Shown here: positions 23,201 to 34,940 of the stretch, piece after piece
How positions within the stretch are numbered: position 1 is the stretch's first letter
Layout: every line of letters starts with the position of its first letter
NCBI GenBank assembly: GCA_016806645.1
Contig: JACSYO010001857.1
Location: 1,268,501-1,332,500 of the forward strand
Length of the DNA: 64,000 nucleotides
Reading direction: 5' to 3'
From: Ophiodon elongatus
Taxonomy: Eukaryota > Chordata > Actinopteri > Perciformes > Hexagrammidae
Position numbers and translations under genes: made by a program
The notes under the pieces: model-generated
Told to the model about the DNA's origin: nothing
The model's database searches: none
Seen by the model: only the letters and a program-made list of their open reading frames with translations

Positions 23201-26200
23201 TTTACAGGCCATCTGGTGTGACATATTCTGTTGTTTTACCATGAAGGCAACTGTTCAAACGAATAAATATCTCGATGGTGTCGAATCCAAAAGTAAAATG
23301 GAAGTCCTTATTAATTCAGTTGGATTAAACTATATATTTATACGTCATATTTATACATCAAACAGAAATGAAGCAACAGTGAAATCTTGAGTCTTGTTTC
23401 TCCTGACAAAGTCCCATATTTATTCTCTTAGTGGTCCACAAATATCTGGGTCTTTAGCTAGCTCTTCAGCTAGCATTAGCAGGGTGACTACACCCTAAGC
23501 ATTAGCTTAGGGTGACTACATTTGCAAACCTCCAAACCGGGACCCGTAAGTGTACCGCATGTTCATGCATGCGTACATGTATGCGCTTATGCACGCACAA
23601 TAGGCTTTTCCCCCAGGACGGGGGGCGGGGGACGGGGACGGGGCAATTATTTCAGGGCTCAGCACACCTACCGAGCACACCTTTCAACACCTTGGACAGC
23701 GCCTCAGCAGACGGAAACTTATGTTTTGTCTCCCAAAATCAGCCAAAATATGGAAGTTTATTAGAAAACGGTATAATAACACTTGCAAACGCAAAGCACA
23801 AGGATTGCATTGGTGTAATATAATGATTGATTGTCAGATACCTTTTTGAAAACTAAACACAAGGTATTTGTCAAAGTGCCCAAATGCAGGCTGACGGCTA
23901 AATGGCTGACTGACACTTTCCAGCTATTGCTAATGGCTACCTGGCTGTATTAATATGATCTTTTATATTGACGTTTCCACTGATGGTGACCGAAAATGCA
24001 TTTTCAATGCCGGGTACTTTGTAAAGGAAGGAATAAGTCTCTGACCAAGACTGACTGACCAATACAAATACTACAATACCATTTAGTATGCCAGAGAAAG
24101 ATTTGGTATGTCCCAATTCATGGTATGTCAAATGCTGTATGCCAAAAGCACCAGGATGTCCTATTGCATCCAGTCGCATTTTGCAGTCTATGAGCCAGCA
24201 AGCTTTTGTGGCCTCTGATCCACAATCCTCTGCGCAGCGGATATATGAGCAACAGGGTCAAAGTTCAAGGCGCAATGTTATGACAAGGTAGTATGTCCCG
24301 ATTGTGTGCAGTGTATACTTTGTAAGGGCAGCTGAAGTATGTACTGAAAGTAAAAATAATGTGATTTGGAACGCAGTGGGACTTTCTCTTTGGCATGACA
24401 GCTAACTGTTAGCGTACTGACAGACAAATCAGTGTTGAATTCAGACGCTTGGTGCATGTTTATGTATTTTATTTTGGGTTAGGTCATAATGAGTGGGACA
24501 GAACATGATTAACGTCAATGTAAGCACTGAAAACAAGTGTACTATTATTATTACTAATTTAATTAATATAATCCCGGACAAACCGGAACGTCTGGTCACC
24601 GTTAGTACAAGCTAACATTAGCTAGATCTTCTTCAGCTAACCTTAGCTAAGGTCTAGCTTACATGAATCCAAATAACACGAGTCTTCACATATGTAACCG
24701 TCTTCGCTAGCTAACATTACTCTGTAAGTTAACTGTTTGGTGGCTACATTTGTAAGCAAATAAGCTAATGTGGTTAAGGTGTTTACATCTTTTCGTGGTC
24801 CTGGGGTCGGTCCGGCTTCTTTTTCCAGGTGATAATGTGCTGCCTAATGTGTGTTTTTATCGTTTTTCCCTTTCCTTTAGAGGTCAGTGCAGCTGGGGGA
24901 GAGCCTCAGAAGTATTATGTAGCTGCAATCTCAGTGAGCATACTACCCTCTATACGTTATACTCTAACTTAACAAAAATTCCATACCATCTGGGAATTTA
25001 ATAGGTGAGTTTACCACTAAATACCTACACACAATCCTTACTCTCTATCATTTAGCCTGAGAATAGCCATCTCCAATAACCAGAGCATTAGAGGGCCCTG
25101 TCTATAATCTAACATCTAAATACAACCATTCTTATATCTCAATAAATACTATCTGTGCACTCAGCCCTTGCAATAAGCCTTTGACAAGACCCAACAAGCA
25201 GACCTCTCTCTTTCAAACCCCAGAATAGCCATCAGCTATCTTTGTCCCCATGTGACCGACAAGGTTAGTTACCTTCACTGGTCACATGAGCTAATCATAT
25301 TTGTCCCTTTTAGTGTCTCCTGTCCTCCTGCAGCCAGAGGGGAATAATGTCTCGCTCAAAGACATTTCAAAAACCTCCAAAGCAAACACAGCTGTTCTGA
25401 TCTGAGAGTGCCTTGACTTGGTTATTTAAAATGAAAAAAATAATAATAATATTACAGCTGCTTTAAAACTGGGCTTGTTATTTGAGTATAGATATTATAA
25501 ATGGACAATTTGTGCCTCAAATGATGGTAAAAAAGCACACAGAGGAAGAAAAAATATGGCTGGTACACTGATAATTAATAATCGATTGCGGATGCTGATT
25601 GCACCTTGAATTGCGCATCACTTGCAACGGCTAACCGCCCCGTTTCAAAGTCCGATTCACAAAAGGTATCACCCAATGATAAAACAGTGGCATAACGTTT
25701 TGCCCTTTATTTGCAAAGTGAAAGAAAATTATTTATTGTTTATTCTTGATATAATAACCGTATCATTGATTTTTTTGCATGTGTAAAAAAAGGACATGCT
25801 GGGTACCTTTTATTAATCCATTTTTCATGTCACTGCATCCCAAAATAAGTTAGTTTGAGCGGACACCCCTTTTTAAACATGCTTCAGTTACCATCAACTC
25901 CTCAAACGCTAAAAATGTAATTGTAGCTACACGTAGCTATTAGCGGTGATCGTTGTGAATTGGACTGTTTTTGCACTGAGGCTCATCTGCATAGAAAAGA
26001 GACAATTTTTGCACCAAATGTCTTCACATTACCTCATTATACGTGCAAATAGCACAGGAGCACCGAGACGCTGTTTGCTCTGCCGCGTAGTTAAGAGAGC
26101 AGTTCACACTTTGCGGGTGCTTTGACAGTTTCTTTTTGTCTGATTTGTGCAGGTTTAGTGAGTGCAATCCTTTTGTTAATCCTCTTTAACATTAAATATG

Positions 26201-27291
26201 TATGATTGCATAAGCAACAATAATAGATCAGATTTGATTGATAGTAAGTAGCAACATTAGCAAAAAACCCACAACTATCATTAGATTAGGATTCAAATGT
26301 TGCTAAATACTTATTGGTGCAGGGCAGTTTGAGAAATCACTGTTTTTTTCACATTTTAAACCAATGAGAAGACAGCAGAAATACAGAAATGTCTGTGAAA
26401 CATCCCAAACTGTTCTATCTTTGGCAGAAAGTTGTGTGTTGATGTCTCATGCCTTCGCTAAGAGTACAAAGGTGCTCTAGGAAAGAAGCTATTGAAGGCT
26501 TTAATCTCTTTTAGCTGTGATATTTCAGTATCCTTCCTCGTCTCTGCCTTTTTTCTTTCTGCTGTCTCACCACTCATGACGAGACGTTGTCCCTCGTGAG
26601 AACGTTTGCACAAACGAGGATTTGTCTGACGGAACGTCATGCGCCAGTTGTTTTCACAAATTGAGTTGCGCTAATTCTGCACACAGAGCTGCAGCTCAGG
26701 ACGATGAGATGCCACCCTATGAGCGAGAGGGCAGTTGGCAGGCCAGAGCGCTGTACTTTTCCATCAGGCTGCTGAACAAATCCAAAGGGCCCCTGGAAGT
26801 TTCAAAGCGGCCGTGCCTTATCAAGGGGAATCTCCCCCCCGTCCTCGTTCTCCTTGGGCTTTTGTCCGGGGCGGTTGAAAAGGGGGAGGGGGGGGTTGGG
26901 CAAAAGAAGTCCCTCTTTAGAGAATGTTATTGTTTCCGGAGCTGTAGATGGCACTCTTCTTAGCGACCGAGGGACAGACTGCTGAGCGAGGGGGGGGGGG
27001 GGGGGCAACGCTTTGTCTGAACGCCTGCCACCTGCATGGGCCCCGCCACCTTCCTGTCAACATTATATTTTTGGATTTGCCCCTTTGACCTTATAAACCG
27101 ACCACAACTTTGGGGTTACTAAGGAGGAAATTTAGTGTGAAAAAAGGAGCAGTTTTTGTTAATAAAAAAGGCCAACTCGAGGAATAGTGAAACAACTGAA
27201 ACTGTCTCAAGGACGGACCTCATGCTCCTTACCTGGAATGTGAACTCGCCCACCTCCAATAAGCTACACCTTTCCCCTGTGGTGGCTGCTG

Positions 27292-27292
<1 letters not shown>
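20271..27292. other. Intergenic DNA with scattered repeats and possible regulatory stretches
   Basis: No exon is supported; the 173-codon frame at 22869-23390 shows no domain or family likeness. The segment 24085-24420 (phrases such as aagtatgtactgaaag and gatttggaacgcagtg) resembles a dispersed fish repeat. The stretch 24600-24730 is rich in gctaacattagcta words. Two balanced-composition stretches, about 22770-22960 and 26560-26960, look unlike repeats and are discussed as findings. A G-run lies at 26990-27005. Confidence 0.45.

Positions 27293-27342
<50 letters not shown>
27293..27342. repeat. (GT)n microsatellite
   Basis: Twenty-five uninterrupted TG units, 142 bp before a complementary CA tract at 27485. 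Confidence 0.97.
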
Positions 27343-27343
<1 letters not shown>

Positions 27344-27483
27344 AGGCGGGTTGTCTTTACATTCATACAGTGATGATAACATGATGTATGACGTGCACAG
27401 CCCCTTTCACCTCCCACAGTTGTCACTGCAAGCACACGTGTGTCAACATGGCAGCAAAGGAAAAATAACCCCAATGGGAAGGG

Positions 27484-27484
<1 letters not shown>

Positions 27485-27546
<62 letters not shown>
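27485..27546. repeat. (CA)n microsatellite
   Basis: Thirty-one uninterrupted CA units. With the GT tract at 27293 it forms a long inverted repeat of simple sequence. Confidence 0.97.
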
Positions 27547-27547
<1 letters not shown>

Positions 27548-28026
27548 CTTGATAAACAGGCTCAAAACACACACCTATACATACAGAGCATACAGCTACA
27601 CAAATACAATGGGAAAGTGTGTCATGCAGGAAAAACATATTTTATCTGTGGGTTTAAAAAAATTCTTTCTCTGAAAATGTGTATAAAATGCTTGAAACTA
27701 AATTGAAAGAGTCAAAGGAATCACTGATAAGCAGACAACAACCTGGAAAGTGCCTTTGTTTTTTTCCCCCATTGACTTCCACACAATGGTGTTTGCCTCC
27801 TGGGCAATGTAGCAGAACTGCTGTAATATGATGTGTGACTAGAAATATGTTTATAACAAGTCCAGGTTTGGTCATGTTGTTTTTAAGAGCTCTAATTGTA
27901 TTTCTCCGGTTAGCTGCTGACATCAGTCCATAGTCTTACATGAAATGGTCAATTACTCTTCTCACAAACTTCTGACACAACAGTTATGTTAAAATAAATG
28001 TGTTCCCCCTTATCATATCATTTCTT

Positions 28027-28560
28027 ATCAAGGGATCGGTCAGGTGGACGTAGTCCACCCATTGGCTTGTAGACTGCCTCGAGTTTGGCCGTCGGCATCT
28101 TGTTTTTTTTTTGCAACCAGAAGTGACACGAGAGGGAGGAGCAAAATACAACCGAATGCTGAATAAGATATTTTTACAAACCGAAATGTAACAATTAACT
28201 TTCATAAACTAAAAATACAATATGAAAGGGTTAAAGTACGTAAGACAGAAACAGGGACATGACGACACTGCAGCGACCTCTATGGGTAGCCCCGCCCTAA
28301 AGCATCCCCTGCTTTATGGTCTGTCTGACTCTAAATGGACCATAATTTACTAAATGAACATCATGCTGTATTGAAGAAGACTTGAAACTAGAGATTGAGA
28401 CATAAACTCATGTTTACAATGTTTACTGAGGGAATAAATCAAGAGAGAAGTAGAGTCATTTTCTATAGACTTCTATACAACCAGAGGAGTCGCCCCCTGC
28501 TGGTCATTAGAGAGAAGGCAAGAATGAATCAGACTCGGAGGTTGTAGCCTTCCCAGCTCA
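28027..28560 (+). repeat. Dispersed repeat, copy 2
   Basis: It shares ggacgtagtc, gactgcctcgagtttggc, ctctaaatggaccataattt, tgaacatcatgctgtattga and gccccctgctggtcat with 19728-20270, in the same order and orientation. Insertions and deletions separate the copies, so neither is recent. Confidence 0.85.
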
Positions 28561-30060
28561 CAAGACTTACAACTTCATCGTTAAGTTTATTTGAAGTTAT
28601 GAGAAGGGAAACAACAAACACCACAGAGATTAAATGCACCACTCTACTGAGCCTTAGTGTTGTCAGATAAATATTCAGATTTTTCCACAACAGGAGTTAG
28701 ACTTGGTAAACAAGCTGCGTGAATACTACAACATTTCTGTTTTTTGGAGCTTCAACTGATTTCAATCATTTGCTGCCATCTGGAATTTGTATATTGTTAT
28801 TTAATCCAAAGCATAATTAATTGATAAAGGAATTCAACCTTGTGACAATGCCTTTTATTTTCCAGCTGAACAAAGAGGCTTTTTAAAAAGGTTTAATTGA
28901 CCTAAAACGTTTCTCAACCCACAAAGGAATTTGGAGAATCATGGTTTTCACTGGACAGGAAGGGTCAGACAAGGGTAGTGGAGTACAAGTATAAAACTAC
29001 ATAAAATGGAAATACTCGGGTAAAGAAGTAGCTCAAATTTATACTCAAATACAGTCCTTGAGCGGAAGACACCAAACATGAGGATATGTCTTCCCGGTTT
29101 GTACACATGCTGAAATGAGCAGTGAAATACCTCATGTGTCCAGCTGAGAGCGCTCTTCCCCTACGATTGCAAGAGCAGCGCTTTAGTTTAGTAGATATTG
29201 CCCTCTTACTTGTCCCACAGGTAACGTCTGTAGAGGTTTATGTTCTAAAGACAAAATAAGAGTAATCTATTGATATTGAGTAAAATAATCCACACCATTT
29301 GAAGATTTGTATGTTGCGTGTTTTGGGACTTTTAATGGTTTCACTCCGATTAGAGGATGTGTCTTCCTTCTGTATGTCTAGAAATAAACATGCATCCAGT
29401 GAGTGATTGAAAAGGATTCCAAATCCTTTTCAATCCTACTGCTTAAAGCCAAAATGTATTCCCAGAAACCAAAGCTGCTTTCAGCTTCTGGATTTTTTTT
29501 AGCTCCTGAATAAAAATGGTTGTTTTAAATTAGACAAATGGCTCAAGATGAAATGTCAAATTTTTTTCTTCTTCTAATTGGTGGCCGAGTGGAGGATCAG
29601 AGTTGTACTTTATTGTCTGGGAAATCATTCACACATCAAATGGAAAGCTGACATTGTTAGCTGCCATCACAAAGCCCTGAATCTGTCAAATGTATTGACA
29701 GCAGCAGGGAGATACTTTTATCCCAAAAGAATGAGCAGCACTTATGGAAAGACAAGCCTTTTTTTTTATTATTTCTACTCAGCATGTTCTAACAATTGCT
29801 TTTCTTACACTTCATTAGCCTCACTAATGAATTTTTTTTGTTATTTTCATTACAGTAGTCTGGTGATGTGGACATTTTATATTATAACCAGAAAATCACT
29901 CTGGGTGAGAATAAAATTGAATGGCAAAAATGTGAAACATAATCTACAGAATTCGTGTTATGCTACATTATAATTTTTTGGTTCTCCATCAGGTGTCAGG
30001 TTAGGATGTCTTTCTGAAGTAGCTCTTTGTTCAGTGGTTGTATCAATGCTTATTCGAATG
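28561..30060. other. Intergenic DNA, no gene recognised
   Basis: It holds a fragment of the agtaaaagtact-type repeat at about 28965-29070. The 131-codon frame at 29578-29973 has hydrophobic stretches from T-rich DNA but no family likeness and is not called. Confidence 0.5.
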
Positions 30061-30730
30061 CCCAGCTCCTCTTCTGCTTATCCCATGACCTAAATGCTAA
30101 CTTGGGTAGGACCACATGCTCACAATGACAATGCTAACATGCTGATGTTAAACGTGTACAATGTTCATCATGTTAACTGTCTTAGTTTAGCATGTTAGCA
30201 TGATAACATGTCCTAATTAGCACCTTTAAAAACAGAGTTTACCAATTGCTTTGTCACACACAGCAAGGTAAAAGCAAGGCAACATAACAACAAAAAGCTC
30301 AGTGAGGCCCAACAAACGCAAGACGCAGACAAACTACGGTAAAGATTTCAAACTGATACAACATTACAATAGATAATACAATAAAAACAAATCAATACAA
30401 TGGATAAAAAATTAAAAGAAAAATGCAATAATATGGGAATATCATTAGTTTTGCAAGTTTTTGGTCATAAACAAAAGTATTGAGCACTTGAAAAGTACCA
30501 GATGATGGCGCTAGAGGAAAAGCCAGCCACAATTCTTCCTGAGTGAGACATGAATGTGTGAACCACATTTCAAGTCAATCCATCTAATGGGTGTTGAGAT
30601 ATTTAAACTTGGACCAAAGTAGTGGACGTACCGAGAGACGGACACTGATACCCACAGAGCCATGCTGCTAGCACGGCTAAAAATAATTAGCATTGTGCAT
30701 TTTGGGATATGTAGGATTCAGTGTTTTCAA
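30061..30730. repeat. Dispersed teleost repeat (aatgctaacatgctgatg type)
   Basis: The phrases aatgctaacatgctgatgtt, tagcatgttagcatgataac, ttagttttgcaagtttttgg, gatgatggcgctagaggaaa and catctaatgggtgttgagat occur in order. I recall this arrangement from a common fish interspersed repeat. The internal part 30240-30420 is A-rich and diverged. Ends are approximate. Confidence 0.65.
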
Positions 30731-30777
30731 AGCTTGAACCAAACTAGAGACTACAAGTCAGAGCCTCATTGCTTTTG

Positions 30778-30778
<1 letters not shown>

Positions 30779-30825
<47 letters not shown>

Positions 30826-30827
30826 CA
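30779..30827. repeat. (AT)n microsatellite
   Basis: A TA tract with one early interruption (acata), running into acacac at its end. Confidence 0.95.
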
Positions 30828-31280
30828 CACACATGCTGGGATTGCAGTTAAAATAGAGGTTAATTTGGGTATTTCATTTGATTATATGCTTACACTGCTT
30901 TCCTGACATGTTCTGTTTTGTTGCTCCAAATGACGTGGGACATAGAAATAGCTACATAACGTGGTGTCGATAGATACTGTTGGTACAACTCATCGCTTGC
31001 CATTCGGGACATTTTACGAATTGAAACAGTAGCTAGAGAGACGGCAATGTGTTTTACAAGACAGTACTCTGTGGAAAACTACTAACATGGTGCGCTGTCA
31101 ACTTAATGAAGTACCTAGTGAATATGTTGTAGTCATATGGGCCTGACACCTGACATGAGTAGAACTCAAAAGTGTTAATGATTGTTAATTATGTCTGTTG
31201 CTTGAAGCTTTACCATCTAACACTTTCATATCATCCAGGTGAGAATTCCTATTATTCAACACACCATCATCCACAAAATT

Positions 31281-31562
31281 GGAGACGACTGTGACTCAGC
31301 GGTAGAGCAGGGTCGTCCTTCCGGCGGTTCGATCCCCGGCTCCGCTAGTCCATGTTGATGTGTCCTTGGGCAAGACACTTAACCCCAGATGTCCACGGTG
31401 TGTGACTGTTGTATGAATGTTAGTTAGAGGTCTGATGGGCAGGTGGCACTTTGCATGGGAGGCCCTCCCATCAGGGCTTGAATGGGTAAATTATGACATG
31501 TAGTGTTAAAGCGCTTTGAGTGGAGACGAGAACAGTGCTATACAAGCACAGTCCATTTACCT
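31281..31562 (+). mobile_element. tRNA-derived SINE, plus strand
   Basis: The head carries an A-box-like stretch (gactcagcggtagagcagg) and a B box (ggttcgatccccggctcc) with tRNA-like spacing, so it is an RNA polymerase III retroposon head. The body contains gtccttgggcaagacactta and gggcaggtggcactttgcat. The tail region reads gcgctttgagtgg then gctatacaagcacagtccat. A related copy lies on the minus strand at 46441-46725. It is not a working tRNA gene, because the sequence continues as a conserved SINE body and the acceptor stem is not preserved. Confidence 0.85.
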
Positions 31563-34535
31563 TTTACCTGTCTTCTATTGTTAACAGTTGGAGTATGAAA
31601 TCTAGCTGTACTCTCATACGAAACCAGAGACAACAGTGAGAACGTATTGCCATGTGCAGCAAAACGTGACTCAGCGCTTTCACGTGACGCGTCTGTGTTC
31701 GCTGTCAGTCAGTACCCACGGGTGGGTGTTGGGTTGAATTTCTAACGCACTGGTTTTAGGTTACGCTCAGATGACGCATCCTCTTGAACCTAAAAAGGGC
31801 CGAAGGTCCCGTGAAAAGCAACTTGCTAGCGGTTGCCATGCCGCTGCGGTTTCTGCGGTTAATGATTGTGAGGATTCTGCTGAGTGCAATATGGTGTGTT
31901 TAATGTTACAATCTAAATTGGATGACTAAATCCTATAACTGCCACTGAAAAACCTCAGTGCCGCCGTGACATTGTTATTCTTTATTATCCACAGTAAAAA
32001 TATGGGTTTGGACACTTGAGATACTATGAAGTCATTTTTTAATGGCACAAGGGCCGTGCAAGGTGATACGTGCTACATTATTTAAACCCACACATTGTCT
32101 TCCACACACCCACAGAGGAGAGGAGGTGGAAGGCAGCTCTTTGAACAGGGGAGAAATGTGTGGAGGTCACACCATTGTTTTAGTGCCAAACACAGACACA
32201 ACATAGAGGGTCTCTATAGGCACCGCAGCCGCCAGCGAACGGAGCGTTTGAAACATGTAAGGCCTGTTACATCATCCATGGTGGTGTTTGGGATGTGTCA
32301 GCTCGTTAGACAGGTGTAAAAACATAAATAATGATATTGTTGATGATAATAATTCTCAAGAGAATCTGGGAAGAAGAATGGATTAAGATGAACGAAAAGC
32401 ATCACTCCAGACAGATTTAATAGATTTGCTTTAAGATTCACATACTTTAATCTGTTCATTCATTCAAACACCGATTTTAGTCATTTTTTAATAGTTACAA
32501 CTCTCTGCTTCTTTATCAATACACAGTAGAATGTGCCAAACGTTGGGTGATGATTAGCCCAGTATTTCTGTTTCATGATGTTTTGACCACTAGGCCCTGC
32601 GGTGATCTGTGCCGTGCCGTCATAAATCTACTGGGCCCCTTGCCAGGCGACACCATTCTCTAACTGTGACCTTACCTTTGAGCTGCCTCTAAATCCTACA
32701 GTCACTCAAGCGACGGACGAATACTCAGCTGCTTGACCTTCTCTCTGCTGAGGCTGACCTCACTGCAGACAACATTATCTTAATGCTTAGTTGAGAAATT
32801 TATAAAAAAAAAAACTGGGGGCCTGGAGCTAGAAAGAACTGAGCTCACCAGACTGAGTTTAGTTGAAGCTACATTAGTTTCCTCGAAGCTACATTAGCCG
32901 CGGCTAGCATAACACACACAACATTCCACACTGTCAACGGTCAAGTTGCATTTTGGGTAATGTAGGAGCCAAGGAAGAATTAAGAGAAATGTGTGGCTAA
33001 AAAAGAGAATATCTCTGGTCACACATACATCTTTTTGATCTGTGCATTGTGAGTCTGACAATGTTTATCGGAGTGCGATGTTAAATCGATAAGTACAGTT
33101 TTCAGCCCTTAAAGGAAAAAGCCGTTTCTTTTCTTCTGTGTTTGTCCATCTTTCAATATTTTCCAACTTCCCCAGCCTGCTTGTGACACCCAAACCCATT
33201 GGTTCCTATTGAAGACGTAAATCTTTAAAAACAGGTCTCAAATATAAACTTTAATTTAAAAAGAAAAAAGCTCCGTAATTTACAAAAGAAACTGGGCATT
33301 GTAGTTTTTAGCAAATGTTACTTTTTAGTGTATTTGTTGCGCTGCGGATGAATACACATTTTGAATGCGGTAGCGAGTATTTCCAGCAGCATCAGTTTAA
33401 AGGAACATTTCAGCCAGTGCTACGGCTTCTCAAAGCACTTTTAATAGTTACCGTAACCATAGTAACCGGAGCTTTATGGTACAGAAGAATAAGGCACATG
33501 TTTGAATTTTGTTCTAGGGGTTTAAATAACCACTAAGCCTCGTGGCTGCAACAGCTACTAAAAAGGCCACCACATGCACTGAGTGCCTTCAGCCAACAAC
33601 AAGGAAAGGTTGCGCATTACCTGACTTGCCACTGAATTTCACATGCATCCATGTGTCTTTGAAACAGTCGTGTAATGTGTTCTTTAGGTCTACAGGCGCT
33701 TGTTCAAGAAAATTACTCAAATTGCGGCTCGGACTAGAAATGTACAACAGAACCTACATTACGCGAAGTACGAAAGACATGGGCATTTATGGGATGGAGC
33801 TTCTGATGAAAAACCCTGTACTTCTGCACAGGAAGTGCAGGATTACATTCCTTCCACTTAAAACCACTCTCGCAGCTCCTAAGCCTCGTCACAGCCTCCA
33901 GTGTTTGAAGTGTCTTCATTAACAGCAGCTGCCGGATGGAGAAGCGTTTAAGATGAAGCTCTGAGTGGACGAGGTCGCCACTTGTAACAGAGTCTGACTT
34001 TATTTTTTTGCTCGTGCTTATTCCCCTCTCCCACGATGATCTGGCTCTGCGCTGCACGATGGGGACCAGGATCGTTGGTTTTCAAAATTCTGAGACAAAA
34101 CAGAGAGGCAGTATAGTAGTGAACATTAATGAAACATTTTGTCATTTTATTGATTTATTTTTACAGCAACTGCTCTAAATGCAATACGTACATGTTCTGA
34201 AATACTGCCTGCGTTGAAGAGTATGAAAGATAACATTTCAGTACAAAATTGTTTTTCTGCCTCTATCGAGGGCTTAACCTGACCTCTGCAGTGAACATTA
34301 CTTGTAGAAAAAGAAATGATCTTTTTAAAGTGCTTATATCAGCCTTAAGGTCAAGGCTAATGGATGGAATGGATCTAATCTGCATCCCCTTCGGTGTAAA
34401 ATGATGTATTAGTTAGTGTGGGAGGCACAGGCCAAATAATAATCAGAACCTTGCAAGCTTGAATTACAAAGTATCAGTGTCTTGAAACATAGCTATATTA
34501 TAAAGATGTACGTTATTTTTTTTAAAAGTCCTACC
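31563..34535. other. Intergenic DNA, no gene recognised
   Basis: Short frames at 32095-32319 and 33542-33922 have no family likeness. A piece at 32943-32985 (tgcattttgggtaatgtagg) belongs to the same dispersed family as 1916 and 30690. The 33170-33340 stretch (cccattggttcctattgaag, gggcattgtagttttta) also reads like an old dispersed repeat. Confidence 0.5.
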
Positions 34536-34940
34536 TTTAAAGAAACAGTTTGGAGAATACTATAATTTGCTTTCTGCTGAGAGTTAGATGAAAAGATTGA
34601 TCTCACTCATGTCCGTAAGCTACGGCCAGTTAGCCCGTTAGCTTATGTTAGCATAAAGACTGAGAGTGTACAAACAAGTTGCAGTTTCATAAGCGGTCAT
34701 GGGCTTGACTATTTCTTGGCAGGGTGCAGTGTCTTCCTAAAGTCTCCACTGGTATAGAACCTCAAATTGTCGGTCAATTCTATTACTTTAGGACAGAGCC
34801 AAGCTAGCTGTTTCCCAATGCTTCCATTCTTTATGCAAGGCTAAGCTAATCATCCTCCGGCTGCAGCTCCATATTGATCTTCTCATCCAACTCTTGTCGC
34901 AAAGGCAAATATTTCCCAAAGCATTGAACATTCCTTTAAA
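34536..34940. mobile_element. Fold-back (long inverted repeat) non-autonomous element
   Basis: The left part (tttaaag at 34536, then gagagttagatgaaaagatt at about 34579) is matched by the reverse complement of the right part, which reads tttaaagg, gagttggatgagaagatc and ttagcttag. The arms, about 120 bp each, are imperfectly complementary through the gctac/agccag and tagcataaagactg segments. The middle is single-copy. This is the structure of a MITE with long terminal inverted repeats and no coding region; the same phrases are common in fish genomes. Confidence 0.75.

Noticed and set aside
22869..23390. 173-codon plus-strand frame as a possible gene
   Set aside because: It has no recognisable domain, signal or splice context, no family likeness, and overlaps frames on the other strand.
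27156..27674. 172-codon plus-strand frame with Cys-Val and His-Thr runs
   Set aside because: It is a read-through of the GT and CA microsatellites.
31281..31360. A functional tRNA gene
   Set aside because: A and B boxes are present, but the sequence continues as a SINE body shared with 46441-46725 and the stem pairing is not kept.
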